Assembly: GCA_003956705.1 (NCBI GenBank)
Contig: QZCP01000363.1
Coordinates: 1 to 41,757, forward strand
DNA: 41,757 bases
Reading direction: 5' to 3'
From: Brevipalpus yothersi
Taxonomy: Eukaryota > Arthropoda > Arachnida > Trombidiformes > Tenuipalpidae
Shown here: in pieces, positions 22,241-34,633 of the stretch
How positions within the stretch are numbered: the first letter of the stretch is position 1
Layout: every line of letters begins with the position of its first letter
The notes under the pieces: generated by a model
What the model was told of the DNA's origin: nothing
Seen by the model: only the letters and a program-made list of their open reading frames with translations
Database searches by the model: none
Position numbers and translations under genes: made by a program

Positions 22241-22610
22241 AGGAAATATATTGCCCTTAATCATCAAGTTTCATGGCAATTGACTGAACTCTCTCACTAC
22301 TCATTTCCTCATGCAATCACCATTCAGCCGATCATGATCAGAAGTCCCAGATGAAGATGAACAAGAAGAGTAGAAGAGAAGAGAAAAAAATTCTTCTACA
22401 ACAACAATCTCTCTCTTACTTTCGTAACGTCCGAAGAGAGAAAGATGATGATGGCCAAAAACGTTGGTGAATATAAGTAGACTGGTGAGAAAAGATGGCG
22501 GAGAAGAGAGAGATCAAGCCGATGACCACATCTCAGGCTCATCATGCTCTGTGAACTTGGATGATGGAAGAGAGAGAGAGAGAGAGAAACCTGTTCATGT
22601 AATAAGGAAT

Positions 22611-22690
22611 GGAAAAAGAAGAAGAAGATGAAGAAGAAGAAAAAGAAGAAGTTGAAAAAGTTGAAGAAGTATAAGGAGAATAAGAAGAAG
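22611..22690. repeat. (GAA)n-rich polypurine tract
   Basis: About 80 nt of GAA/GAT/AAG words, over 90% purine on the + strand, degenerate rather than perfect. Confidence 0.88.
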
Positions 22691-24132
22691 CAAGTGGAAA
22701 TAAGTTTTGGAATATAATAATAATAAGATGCTACTGGAATCACTTAGCACGCACCATGTGTGTATGTGAGTATGAGTCTTACTACTTTTTTTTAGTGGAC
22801 TTGATTCTTTTTTTTTGTTCTTTTCGATTTGATCTCAAGAACACAGATTACGGTATACGATATCATATATTCATAATCAACCCTTTCTTCCTGAGTATTA
22901 CAGATCTTCTCCGCATCTTCAGTCTAGTAATCTTTTTTTCCTCTCTTATCAAATATACATACCTTACCAATTTCATGGGAGAGAGGAAAAAAAGATTATT
23001 TATTGGATAAAGAATGATATATTCTGATAATCTGTCTGGAAAATCTGACTCATCTTGGAGAATATTTCTCTCTTCCTGGAGAGAAGAGAGATGTATCCAT
23101 GCAAATTGGTGCATCTGTATGGCATTTCCGTTGCATGATGGAATGAATGATGGAAAATAATTGAATTTTATGATCATCCCAAGCAATGAACAAGAAATAA
23201 TTGTCTGGAGGGAAAAGATGATGTTAATGGTCAGAATCAATGGCAAAAAAAGAGTAAGAAAGAGTTATACTTTGACGTCCACATTAGCGTAAGGATGCTT
23301 GAACTAGATGATGATAACGGATAATAGCGAGAGAGATACAGAACTGAAATTGGTCTGCTCAGAATTATCGTTTATCTTTCCAATCTGACCACCGAAAAAA
23401 AAGCCCTCTTTATCTTCTCTGTTACAAAGACTCATGCTTTTGAATAAATGAGCAAAAAATGGAGGCTGCAATTAGAAAATAAACCAAAGGCAAAAGTGGC
23501 CTGAAAAATGCGTTCTCATCTTCTCTTTTGAGCCTTCATTTCGAAAAGAGATGAAGCTGCCATGGAAGGAGAATACTCATCTCTCTCCCCATTCCTCTTA
23601 GGAACATACTTCATGATACATTCATGAAGCCTCTGCTATTTGAATGGCCACTTTTACACTCAAAGTGATTCTTTTTTTGGGGTAAAAAAAGTTGCTCTCT
23701 CTCTCAATCTTTATGTAATGATACATCTTTGAAAATATACCCCCAAAGTGATGATGGCTTGGGTGGCTCCATTCAAAATGTATATATCTATCTTTCTCCC
23801 CATCACTAGAAAACTCTACATCCTCATCACATAGTAAGAGTGTTCACCAAAATTGCAGTCAAATATCATGGCTTACCCCACAAGTCTCTCTCTCTCTTTC
23901 TCTCTCTTCATACTGCTCTGGTTCCTTTGCCTATTTTCGAGCACACACACACCAGCATCATTTGTCATTCCAAAATGCTGTTCAATCTTTGAAACATCCG
24001 AAGATGAGGGATGAAAAAAAGCGTGCAAAATGAAAAGGAATACAAGTTTTCATGAAAATATTGAACTTCATATCAAATGACTTGGAAGGAAAATTTTTTT
24101 TCCATGAGCATCTTCTCTTTCCGCCTCATCTT

Positions 24133-24136
<4 letters not shown>

Positions 24137-24187
<51 letters not shown>
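24137..24187. repeat. (TC)n microsatellite
   Basis: About 50 nt of TC. Confidence 0.95.
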
Positions 24188-24193
<6 letters not shown>

Positions 24194-25454
24194 CTTCTCT
24201 ATCTTCATCTTGAAACACTGTTTCTCTCTTACAAATTTTTCGCTAATGATATGCTTGTATGAAGAGTTGATCCTCTTGAAATTAGCCGGATATTTGCCTG
24301 TTTTGTATCTTCATGACCAAAGTTTATCCATGCTAACCAGAAAAGTGTTGAGGTCAAAATGACCCGTCTCCATGTCTTCAGAGATGATGTCTTGTCTATC
24401 ATCAAGATGCTCTACCCTCAAGCTATCTACCTACTCTCCCTCAGCTTTCCTCTTCTCTTCTCTCCTCCTCCTCCCACTACTACTACTTTTCCGTTCACCC
24501 TACTATCATCTTCTCTTTCCTCCGGATGCTGGATGAAAAACATGACGTTTCACGCTTCTCTCGATACCCAAAGAGAAAGTTGCTCTCTCTCTCTTTTTTT
24601 TCACTCTCGACTCAAGTGACAGAGCAATTTTGTTTCATGTTGATTAGGATTGACACATACGTATTTTGGTTGTGATTGAAAAAAGTGATACCTTTGGGAA
24701 CCAGACAAAACAGGCGAATGTGGTGTGTGAAGATGGAGAAGAGGATGGAAAAGATAAAAAGTGTGTGGAGATGAAAATGATGATCCAGTATTTGGTGATA
24801 TAAGTGTGTGTGTATATTGAGAGGAGAATGAAACTGAAACTTTACCAATTACGCGGTTCAAATTGTTTTTCATCAAAATTTTTCAATCAGTTTAGCATGA
24901 AAGAATTTAGCAATTTTCTGAGCTTGGAAGTAAGAGAAAGGGAGAAAGAGAGAGAGAAAGATGATAAAAAATAGTGTTGCAAAGCTGCTGAATGATTTTC
25001 AGGTAAAGTATTGCCATTATTCATCCAAGATTTTGACAAAATCGTTTCTCTTTTTGATCATGATTTTTTCCACTCTCACTTATTTTGCAATGTCTCACAA
25101 TCAAAGTGTGCATGAAAGTGAGAGCAGAAAAAAAGAGTATTGAGAAGAGAAGAAAAAGAAAATGTATCCATCCAATGATATTCACTTAGGGAGAAAAGTT
25201 TCCCCTGCTAATTTAGACACCCATGATAACTAATGGCTTATGAACAGTTGAAGAGTTAGTTGACTTGGGCGCATAAGCTGATATATCGATTCACCATGAA
25301 ATGAATGGTTGAATTTTTATACTAAAAAAGAGGAAAAATTTTCGAGCCTTTTTCAGTGTTCCAATCCTAATGATCTCATATGCTTAAAGGCTTAAATTGG
25401 AGTCTCAAATATCTTCATAAAAATGGAGGCTGCATCTATTCCTCCCCTGTGTTT

Positions 25455-25460
<6 letters not shown>

Positions 25461-25507
<47 letters not shown>

Positions 25508-25545
25508 GAAAATATATCGAGAATCTAAGATCAAAGCTCAAATAG

Positions 25546-25581
<36 letters not shown>
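25461..25581. repeat. Two (GA)n tracts with a 47-nt spacer
   Basis: GA at 25461-25501 and 25549-25581. The spacer is not repetitive. Confidence 0.93.
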
Positions 25582-25584
<3 letters not shown>

Positions 25585-25701
25585 GTCAAGTGTCAAGGGC
25601 TTGTGTAGGCTGATAAAATGAATCAGATCAATCTCCGCTTTTCCAACATTTTTCCATGAGACTGGAAACATGTAGACACACACAGACACAGCCTCTTTTT
25701 T

Positions 25702-25703
<2 letters not shown>

Positions 25704-25752
<49 letters not shown>

Positions 25753-25753
25753 T
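25704..25753. repeat. (TC)n then (TTTC)n
   Basis: TC to 25733 followed by TTTC units, opposed to the GA tracts 120 nt upstream. Confidence 0.93.
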
Positions 25754-26418
25754 GCTATCTTTCTAAATCTCTTCATCTTTAATCTTCTTCAATGAAACTT
25801 ATTTTTTTCTCAATCTTAACACACTCACACACAAGATTTCGTTCAGATTCTTAACTCTTTTTCTGTCTCGAGAGAGACAGGCTGAAGATTCAGCATCCCT
25901 TTTTTTGAAATTCTCTTTCCATCTCTCTGTCTGAGTGTGTGTGTTTCTTAAGATGAAGGTCACATAGAGGAGTCAAGGTTCCTTCTTCCCATGAAAGTAT
26001 TTCTTTCTCAAAATGAAATTCATTTTTTCTTCCTTCCTCCATACTACATGTAACCCATTTGATGTGTGTCTCTCTGTGTGTGCAGCTCTCTTTTTCCAGC
26101 CCAAACTATCAGATAGACTTTGATCACACAGATAAGTGGCTATCTTTGACAGTTTTTTTTTATTATTATCAACAAACCCAATAAACTATGGTAAACGATT
26201 CAACCAGATTGGATGAAAAAGTTTTTATTATTACTATTTGATTAAATGAATCTCAACATTAACCAATGAACGCTCAAGTGGCCACATTTTTGTGATCTAC
26301 TTTTGCCTTTCCTTGCTTCCATAAGAGATGGGATTGGCCACTGGATACTCTCTCATAATGATCTTGAATATTCATGAAGATGAGTGAAAGTGATCCAGTA
26401 TTTCATGAGAAAACGGAG

Positions 26419-26424
<6 letters not shown>

Positions 26425-26506
<82 letters not shown>

Positions 26507-27061
26507 NNNNNNNNNNNNNNNNNNNNNNNNNNNNNNNNNNNNNNNNNNNNNNNNNNNNNNNNNNNNNNNNNNNNNNNNNNNNNNNNNNNNNNNNNNNNNN
26601 NNNNNNNNNNNNNNNNNNNNNNNNNNNNNNNNNNNNNNNNNNNNNNNNNNNNNNNNNNNNNNNNNNNNNNNNNNNNNNNNNNNNNNNNNNNNNNNNNNNN
26701 NNNNNNNNNNNNNNNNNNNNNNNNNNNNNNNNNNNNNNNNNNNNNNNNNNNNNNNNNNNNNNNNNNNNNNNNNNNNNNNNNNNNNNNNNNNNNNNNNNNN
26801 NNNNNNNNNNNNNNNNNNNNNNNNNNNNNNNNNNNNNNNNNNNNNNNNNNNNNNNNNNNNNNNNNNNNNNNNNNNNNNNNNNNNNNNNNNNNNNNNNNNN
26901 NNNNNNNNNNNNNNNNNNNNNNNNNNNNNNNNNNNNNNNNNNNNNNNNNNNNNNNNNNNNNNNNNNNNNNNNNNNNNNNNNNNNNNNNNNNNNNNNNNNN
27001 NNNNNNNNNNNNNNNNNNNNNNNNNNNNNNNNNNNNNNNNNNNNNNNNNNNNNNNNNNNNN

Positions 27062-27102
<41 letters not shown>
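26425..27102. repeat. (GA)n array spanning assembly gap
   Basis: 82 nt and 41 nt of perfect GA on either side of the 555-N gap. Confidence 0.93.
26507..27061. other. Assembly gap (555 N) inside a GA tract
   Basis: Both edges are perfect (GA)n: 82 nt on the left (26425-26506) and 41 nt on the right (27062-27102). The missing sequence is probably more (GA)n, or two arrays collapsed together. Confidence 0.98.
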
Positions 27103-27106
<4 letters not shown>

Positions 27107-27879
27107 TGAGATTGCCAATAGAGTAAAAGAATGTTGTTTAAACTTGATTCTAAAATGAAGCATAAAGCTTGGGTGTGTGTATATATGTAGGGAAGAGGTA
27201 TCAGTTTGATGGATAATGGCTGGGAAAAAAGCATCTCTAGAAATGAATTTTTCGCATCACTATTATGGTGATATCTTGTGGATTGAATTTTGTTTTCCGG
27301 CTCAAAGATGAGCTCAAATTTTGCCCAGAAAAAGGGCATCGAAAATTTGTAAGCCTCAAATCCAAAGAAGGCATTAAATGATCTTGAGCTACATAAGCTG
27401 CTACTCATTGGATAAAAGAAGTTCATCCTTCCTATGAAACCAAAAGCGAAAAGGGAATTGAATCAAATCTCACTCACTCAACTCACAGTTACACTGAATG
27501 AGTGAAATCAAACAATAATTCCATTGATAAACCGAAAAAATCATGGTGAAACAGGATCATTGATCTGTGCTCTTCATGTTCCACTTTATCGAAAGCGTGA
27601 TTAGAATGTGATGAGAGGAAAAGAGGAACATTTCCACCATAACTGAAAAAAGAATCATCTTTCTCCAAAAGTCTACTGACCACTGCACACACACACATAC
27701 ACACTTTTCAATCGGCCAAGCATGATCATTCTTTGAACAATCTAATTCAAGCTCATACACAATGTGTGTGGTGTGTGAAATGAAAATCTTTTTATTCCGC
27801 TTCTCACATCTTGGTCAATGTCCATGGCAATAATGCAGTTGAAATGATTGAATTTCTTCCCTCCACATTCATGTCCAAA

Positions 27880-27880
<1 letters not shown>

Positions 27881-27942
<62 letters not shown>
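27881..27942. repeat. (GA)n microsatellite
   Basis: 62 nt of GA with one AA interruption. The left arm of an opposed pair with 28131-28193. Confidence 0.95.
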
Positions 27943-27944
<2 letters not shown>

Positions 27945-28127
27945 AGAATTGTGATGGTAATAGTGAAGTGAGTCAACATGGAGGAATGGAAAATTTGGAA
28001 TTCATCTGAAATGAAAGCCCCAGGAATGAAGAAAGAGAAAGAGAGCCCAGATAAAATGAAAAGTCCATAGAGAATTATCCATAGATTCACACAGACTTGT
28101 TCACTTTGTAATCGTCTCTTACAGCTT

Positions 28128-28130
<3 letters not shown>

Positions 28131-28193
<63 letters not shown>
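28131..28193. repeat. (TC)n microsatellite
   Basis: 63 nt of perfect TC, complementary to the GA tract 188 nt upstream. Confidence 0.95.
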
Positions 28194-28199
<6 letters not shown>

Positions 28200-29785
28200 T
28201 CATTGTCCACTTCAACGTGATCCTGAATCCAAGCACATCTACACGAGCTCAATGTATAAGAGAGTAACCCATTCTATTTTTCGGGCTTATATACCATATT
28301 CTCTTCCAACCACTACACTATCATCACTGATTCAGTTCAGTTTTATGGATTTTATTGTTGGCCCATTCAGAATGTAAGAGTCTTTCTCTCTCCCTCCTCT
28401 ATCTCACCTCACACTCCTTATTCCTTAGGTAACGATAATTCACTTCATCTCATCTCATCTTGCCTGTTATCCACCGACCTGGTAATCCAATGATAAATAA
28501 TGAAGGTGTATGGTGTATGGTGTGATAGAGCCAAGAAGAAGATCATCATTACTGATTGCATTCTCTCTCTCCCTCTTCATTCACATTTGATTCTCCCACA
28601 CACATGGGAGAGAGAGAGGATGGAAAGTTTCATGATGTGTGTACACTTTTCACACCACAATCCTAAGAAGATGCTGGCGGTTTTTGGTTAATCATCAAGA
28701 GAAAAGGAGAAAAAGAGAGAGAGAGTAGATTTCTCTTACTTTCTCATCTTGTGTATTGCTTTATGTAAGGTTATGTTGAAAGTAAAAAGATCCGATGGGA
28801 AAGTGGTGAGTAAGTGAAGAGTGAGAGAGGAGAGAAAGAGGATAGAGAAAGAGGGGAAAAATATGAAAGTTGTAAGGTAATATTTTTCTTTTTCATGCTC
28901 CACCAGAATATTCCAAGAAAAATAGAAATACAAGGCATGGGAAGTGTATCGGATACCTCTTATGGTGTGTGTGTAAGTATTGCAGTGATGCTTCCTTTTT
29001 CCTGCAATTCTAACCACCAGATATGTACATGCCAATGTATTCATAACATTGATGATTGTGTGTTATCTAAACAAGGCTAATCATCGATTCACAGTAACAA
29101 TTTGATTATTTATCATTCTCATTCCTTACCTTATTTGCTGGAAGGCAAACAGTATACTACTTCGATCTCATCATGGTGTACGATTTGATACAGGATGTAG
29201 TATACAAAATCAAGATGTGGATGCACAAAATCGATATATTCACAATCCGCCATTCCATCATGATAATCATCAAGATCATTGAATTGCAATTGGAATGATG
29301 ATGATAAATGTGTGAGATTATGTTGATGATAATAATTTTTGAGGATTTGCAATCAATATTTCCGGCTATATTCTTCTGATGTGTATGTGTGCAGAAAATT
29401 GATGATTTTAAATTCCTATTCTAGTAGTTGAGAGTAGCATTATACACATCTATCTTGAATGTGGATTCATCTTATTTTCGATAAGATTATGATTATGATC
29501 TCCTCGAAGAAAAGGATTTGATCTGCTTCTTTTCTCAATATATTCGAAGAGAGAGAGAGAAAAAAAAGAAGTTATATTGAACGTTATTCCAAGATTCATG
29601 AAGCATCCATCAGAATTTCACACAACTTCGGTAGCTTTTGACTGAACAATTCATATATACACACACACAAACAATAATAGAAATTTTTATTTTTATTCGT
29701 TTTTCTCATTTTCTCTACTCATTCAACATGACCTCTCCAGGTTATATGATGTAGGCAAAAGTTAAGGATGTTCATATCGTTCATC

Positions 29786-29789
<4 letters not shown>

Positions 29790-29841
<52 letters not shown>
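29790..29841. repeat. (TC)n microsatellite
   Basis: About 51 nt of perfect TC. Confidence 0.95.
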
Positions 29842-29842
<1 letters not shown>

Positions 29843-30055
29843 AAAGTACGTAGACATATAATTTATGCATTTTCCTTGGATACTTGATGATTGGTACTTG
29901 AAGAAGAGAACTAAGGTGCCTCCTCTTCATATCTGTTCAATAGCAGTCATGAACATGGAATAATATCATGCAATTTATCGTTCACAGTCAATCTTTTTTT
30001 GGGTGAAAAGATATAACCATAAATAATTCAAAATGACCTGAGCCAGTGCATGAGA

Positions 30056-30090
<35 letters not shown>

Positions 30091-30091
30091 A
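30056..30091. repeat. Interrupted (GA)n tract
   Basis: GA with one AAA interruption. Confidence 0.88.
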
Positions 30092-30660
30092 AGCAACATT
30101 GATGGTGTATAATATGAATGAAGTGGACTGATTTTTGGTGCTGACGAAATGTATATCCTCATGGATCCTCAATCAGAAGAAATACGAACGATGGTGGGAG
30201 AATTTATCTTCAGCCTCCGTTCATATTTTGGAATCTCTCTCTCTCCACTCTGATAACTGAGAAGGTAAAAGGATAAGCTTGGTAAAAAGGTTCTCACAAG
30301 AAGATTCTTCCAACACCAGATCACTTTCCCGTCTTTGACCAAATCTCACGATTATCAGAGGAAGAATTTGAAGAGAGGCTCTCTCTCTCTCTTCCCTTAA
30401 TCTTCATCTCATTTCGCCGGCTCATCCACCTCTTCACCATTTTCCTCTAGGCCCTTGATTGTAATTCAAATTTGCCAAAAATGTATATCATCATCTTCCA
30501 GCCTCCTCATCCGCCATCAATAGATTTAGCAGCAAGTGAAAAGGATGGAGGAAAAGGATCTATCCTTTAATTCGATTTCAATGGATGGACTGTAGTAAGC
30601 TTGTTTTCGAATGCATTACAATGTACATCATTCAGTTTTGTGAGTTTCCATTTCATTGTT

Positions 30661-30663
<3 letters not shown>

Positions 30664-30727
<64 letters not shown>
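30664..30727. repeat. (TC)n microsatellite
   Basis: About 63 nt of perfect TC. Confidence 0.95.
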
Positions 30728-30730
<3 letters not shown>

Positions 30731-32935
30731 TCCGATTCAAGCATTTGCTTTCTGAACAACATCAACTTCACACACATAGAATACCAGCGAATAGGGCCAT
30801 CAAGCGACAAGAAAGACAATAGGACTGAGGATCTCCTCTCAGAATTTGGCCATCTTCTAAATTGTCCCTCATTTTCTATCCTATTCTTTTCCTCATCTTC
30901 TCACTCTCTACTACTATGTTCTGCCTCCTCTTCGTCCTCCTCTTCCCTTCTCCTCCTCCACCAATTCTAGTAATATGAATCCACTTCATCGTATCAACTA
31001 TACAACAGATACACATCAAGTCAGATCATATTTTCGATACTCGCGGGTTGAGTTCGATTTTCCTCGATTCAATTGGGATTCCCAATGACTTCAGATGTCC
31101 ACTTTCTTCACTTTGTCCGGGGACCAATCATGGTTGCAGTGGGTACGTAATCCCATCACTGATCTTTTCCAACAGACTGATATTTCATTTGGACCGAAGC
31201 AACTGTGAGGGAAGATTCAGATAGAAGGAAAGAGAGAGAAGCCATTTTGATTAATTCGATGAACCATTCAACGCTATCGATGAATGACCTCAATTTTCAA
31301 GCCTTATCCAATGTCCATCCGATGGTATACATACATATAGAGTGTAGCTGTCAGTGAAGCTGTTCCTTTCTACTTAGTTGAATCTATCATGAATCTTGAG
31401 GCCATCAAGTAGGGCTTCCAAAAGTTGCCAAAATTTTACTTTCTCCCTCTCCTTGCTTGGGATGCTGCCGATGGTCCAGTTGATGGGACATTGGCTCTAA
31501 TTTCTTTCCCTCAACAATCGACACACAGATCGGACCGTATCCTCATACACACACAGACACAAAATACGCGTAAATGTCAGAATGAATATTTGACATCTTG
31601 TCAGTGATCCATTATGGCTTTCTTCCTCTTCTCAACCATGTCTGATGGCTCTTGATGAGTGTCAGATCAATCGACTTCATCTGACCTTTCTGTATTCCTT
31701 TTTCGGTTATCTTGTCTGACCGGTGGTGATAGAAGTTCTGAATACAGTATGGTTAAAAGGATTACCCATCTGGCGAGTGGCTTATTCGGTCAGACAAAAG
31801 TAAAACATATATATACATGTACATACACACATGGACAAAAGCATGTAGTGAGGCCATCAATAGTGATTACTCGATTCAGATTCATTAATTAGATAGTAAA
31901 TGTCTGCCGATGCCATGAGAGCAAAAGGGTTGAAAGAGAAAGAGAAAATAGCTGAATTTGGGATGAAAATGCTAAGATGCTGAGATGCTAAGATGAGATG
32001 ATGCTTTTAAGGATCGATTTTTTTGGCTCTTTCTCTCACATCTTCATCTTTTTCTTCTTACTTTTATTCTCGATCTTCTTCTCTTTACTCTTCGGGAATG
32101 ATCACTAAGTGGTCATTTGTCGGCTGAATTTGTTCTACTTAACATTATGAGAAGGATGCAGACTGGTGATGAAGACTTGTACTGGCTGGATGTTGAACAA
32201 AATGCTGAGATTATGGGAAAAAAGATCAAGTGAGCTGTACTTTTGGCGATGATTTCAATTTGAAAACCAGCCTAATGTGATATTTGACTGATATGATTGG
32301 GCTAAATTCTGTCTATGGTTGAAGAGTTAGAATTTGAGTTAGAAATAGAGAGAGAGAGAAGCCCAAAAGTCACAGGAAACTGGTGAAACAAATCAAATTG
32401 AAATGTTTTGCCTGTTGATCCTACAGTAGCTTCTTTTGGGGAGTAAAAGTCAAGGATTTTGGAATTTTTTCCATCCAAACTTCTGGGCAGAATAGAATTC
32501 AAGCGAGCATTCTTTTCCAACACGCATATACAATCGGAATAGACAGAATAGATAGAGAAGAAGAAAATCGTGAACTTCTCAAACTCACTCGATCGTGATT
32601 GAAGGCAAAAGAGAATCTAGTGGAAGAAACAAATAGAGAGACAAAAGTAAAGGGAAAGATTGAACATGATGAAAATATTCGAAGAAGAGGAGAGGGAATC
32701 ATCTTATATACTATCTCTCTCTCTCTCTCCTCTCCAATGGTTCGTGTTTTAATATTGTCGCTCTCTCTTCTCCTTGGATCATTTCCCTCCTACATCCTCA
32801 TCTGCTCCTCCATCATCTCCATCCCAAAATTATATGACAGATAGAGTAGACAATCCGATGGCTAGCTCAAAAGATATTTGTGTTGATATGATGATGAAGA
32901 TCGCCACTCCATGCCATTTCTCTCTGATCTTTTTC

Positions 32936-32939
<4 letters not shown>

Positions 32940-33012
<73 letters not shown>
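32940..33012. repeat. (TC)n then (TTTC)n compound repeat
   Basis: 41 nt TC followed by eight TTTC units (32981-33012). Confidence 0.95.
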
Positions 33013-34136
33013 AAGATTATCTTGTTCATTCTCTGTCGCTCATCAGTGACTTTGTGGAAGTATTCAACAGATGAGTAGCCGTTGAGAGGAATTCATTGAT
33101 GCGCATGATTTGGCCAGTGGTGATGTTTGCCTGTGTTAGCACTTCTCATCATGAGAATGAATAGAATCGAAAATGATGCTGACCAAGAGAGGAATACTGA
33201 ATGTGTGTCTGAATGTTGTAGAAGAGAGGGATCAAAATCTTTTTCATCCTATTCTGAATGCCTATGTGTGTGAGAGTGAGAGTTGTCCATCATCAGTAAC
33301 AGTACATCAATTTAGACTTTTAGATGCTGCTTCAAGGATGAAGAGCTGAAAAGGCAAAAGATATTGTAGCACAATCAGAATATATGTATACATTCACAAT
33401 TTTGTGTGTTCGTTACCAAAGCCAAAGACATTCTTGCATCTTCACTTCATTCAATTCACTCAATCGGATTCAACATCCAAAGTAATCCCTTCTCTCTCTT
33501 TCTACTGTTGCTGACTTTGCTATGCTTTTGTTGAGCTACTTGCTTGTGGCCTATTCAATGAAAATCGTATCACCTCATTTGCTTTGCAGATAGATAAACT
33601 CACATGGACAGTGAACATCACTCTTCGGGCCAGCATCCTCATCCTATTCTTACCCATGTTACTCTCAGCATCAGCTGCTGGAATCACTGGATTCTTTTTT
33701 CCTCTATCTTTCCAGCCTTTCTCTTTCTCTTTCTTTCTCTCCATTGAAAGCATATTATCATGGATCTCTCATAAAATTCTGGCCACAAATTCCTTGATCA
33801 ACAGCCACCATATTCCACAAGCTCCTGGTGCATTGCTGAGGGCATTTTCCATTATCATGGTAACCATTCCATTCTGTCCATCCTCTCTCTCTTTTCCAAC
33901 TGTGTATTTCTCTTCCACTAAGCTTTCCATGTCAATCTATTTTGTGAAGCGATATATATTGAAAGCGCTACTTGTGTAAATAAGGCCACTTTATGGAACC
34001 AGAGATGAGGAAGAGAAAGTGAAACACAAAGAGAGATGGTCTGCCATAGGAGAGGCCAATTATGCTCACTCTGATGCCCATTTTCGCTCATCTGTATGCT
34101 AGTGTCGACCTTATCACTTGCTGTTTCATCCGAAAT

Positions 34137-34138
<2 letters not shown>

Positions 34139-34171
<33 letters not shown>
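34139..34171. repeat. (GA)n microsatellite
   Basis: 33 nt of perfect GA. Confidence 0.93.
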
Positions 34172-34175
<4 letters not shown>

Positions 34176-34589
34176 ATGAGGATGGAGAGGCAAGACGAAT
34201 TGTCTCGCATCCATGGGAACTGAACAAGGCAAGTGGAAATGAAGAAGAATAAGAATAGAGCAAAATTGATAAAAGCTTGAGGGAAGAGAAAAGATGAAAA
34301 AGCAGTCTAAGTGAGAAGAAGAAATGATGCGGAGTGGAAAAATACGGATGCTGATGTTGTATTTCTTTTTCTCTCATCCTTTCTTTTTCTTCTTTTTCTT
34401 CTACTACTTGTTCTTCTTTTCCCCTCACAAATATTATGGAACAATCTGTTTGTGTACGATGCATAAACTGTTCCTTTTCCTCTCTTTTTACACGCTCAAA
34501 AGTGCAGAAGAGCCAATGATTTGCAAATTAATGAGATGCAAAAGGCTGCTCGCTTCTCTTTTCTCTCTCTCTTCTTTCTTCTCTTTCTC

Positions 34590-34595
<6 letters not shown>

Positions 34596-34630
<35 letters not shown>
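34596..34630. repeat. (TC)n microsatellite
   Basis: 35 nt of TC in a wider pyrimidine zone (34548-34640). Confidence 0.93.

Positions 34631-34633
<3 letters not shown>

Larger units (their letters stand above)
19982..25460. other. Gene-free stretch
   Basis: Largely AT- and TC-biased, with TC, TG-GA and GAA arrays as listed. Open frames here (for example 22863-23246 minus, 127 codons) are rich in Ile, Phe and Ser with no recognisable domain. Confidence 0.55.
28194..34138. other. Gene-free stretch
   Basis: Contains TC tracts at 29790, 30664 and 32940, and a short GCTAAGAT-like tandem at 31969-31995. The frame at 33584-33979 (131 codons) starts with a hydrophobic stretch that could be a membrane segment, but it resembles nothing I know and has no supporting context. 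Confidence 0.5.

Noticed and set aside
26353..27426. Frames of 243-357 codons across the second N run
   Set aside because: Same artefact: N run plus (GA)n translated as Ser-Leu or Arg-Glu repeats.
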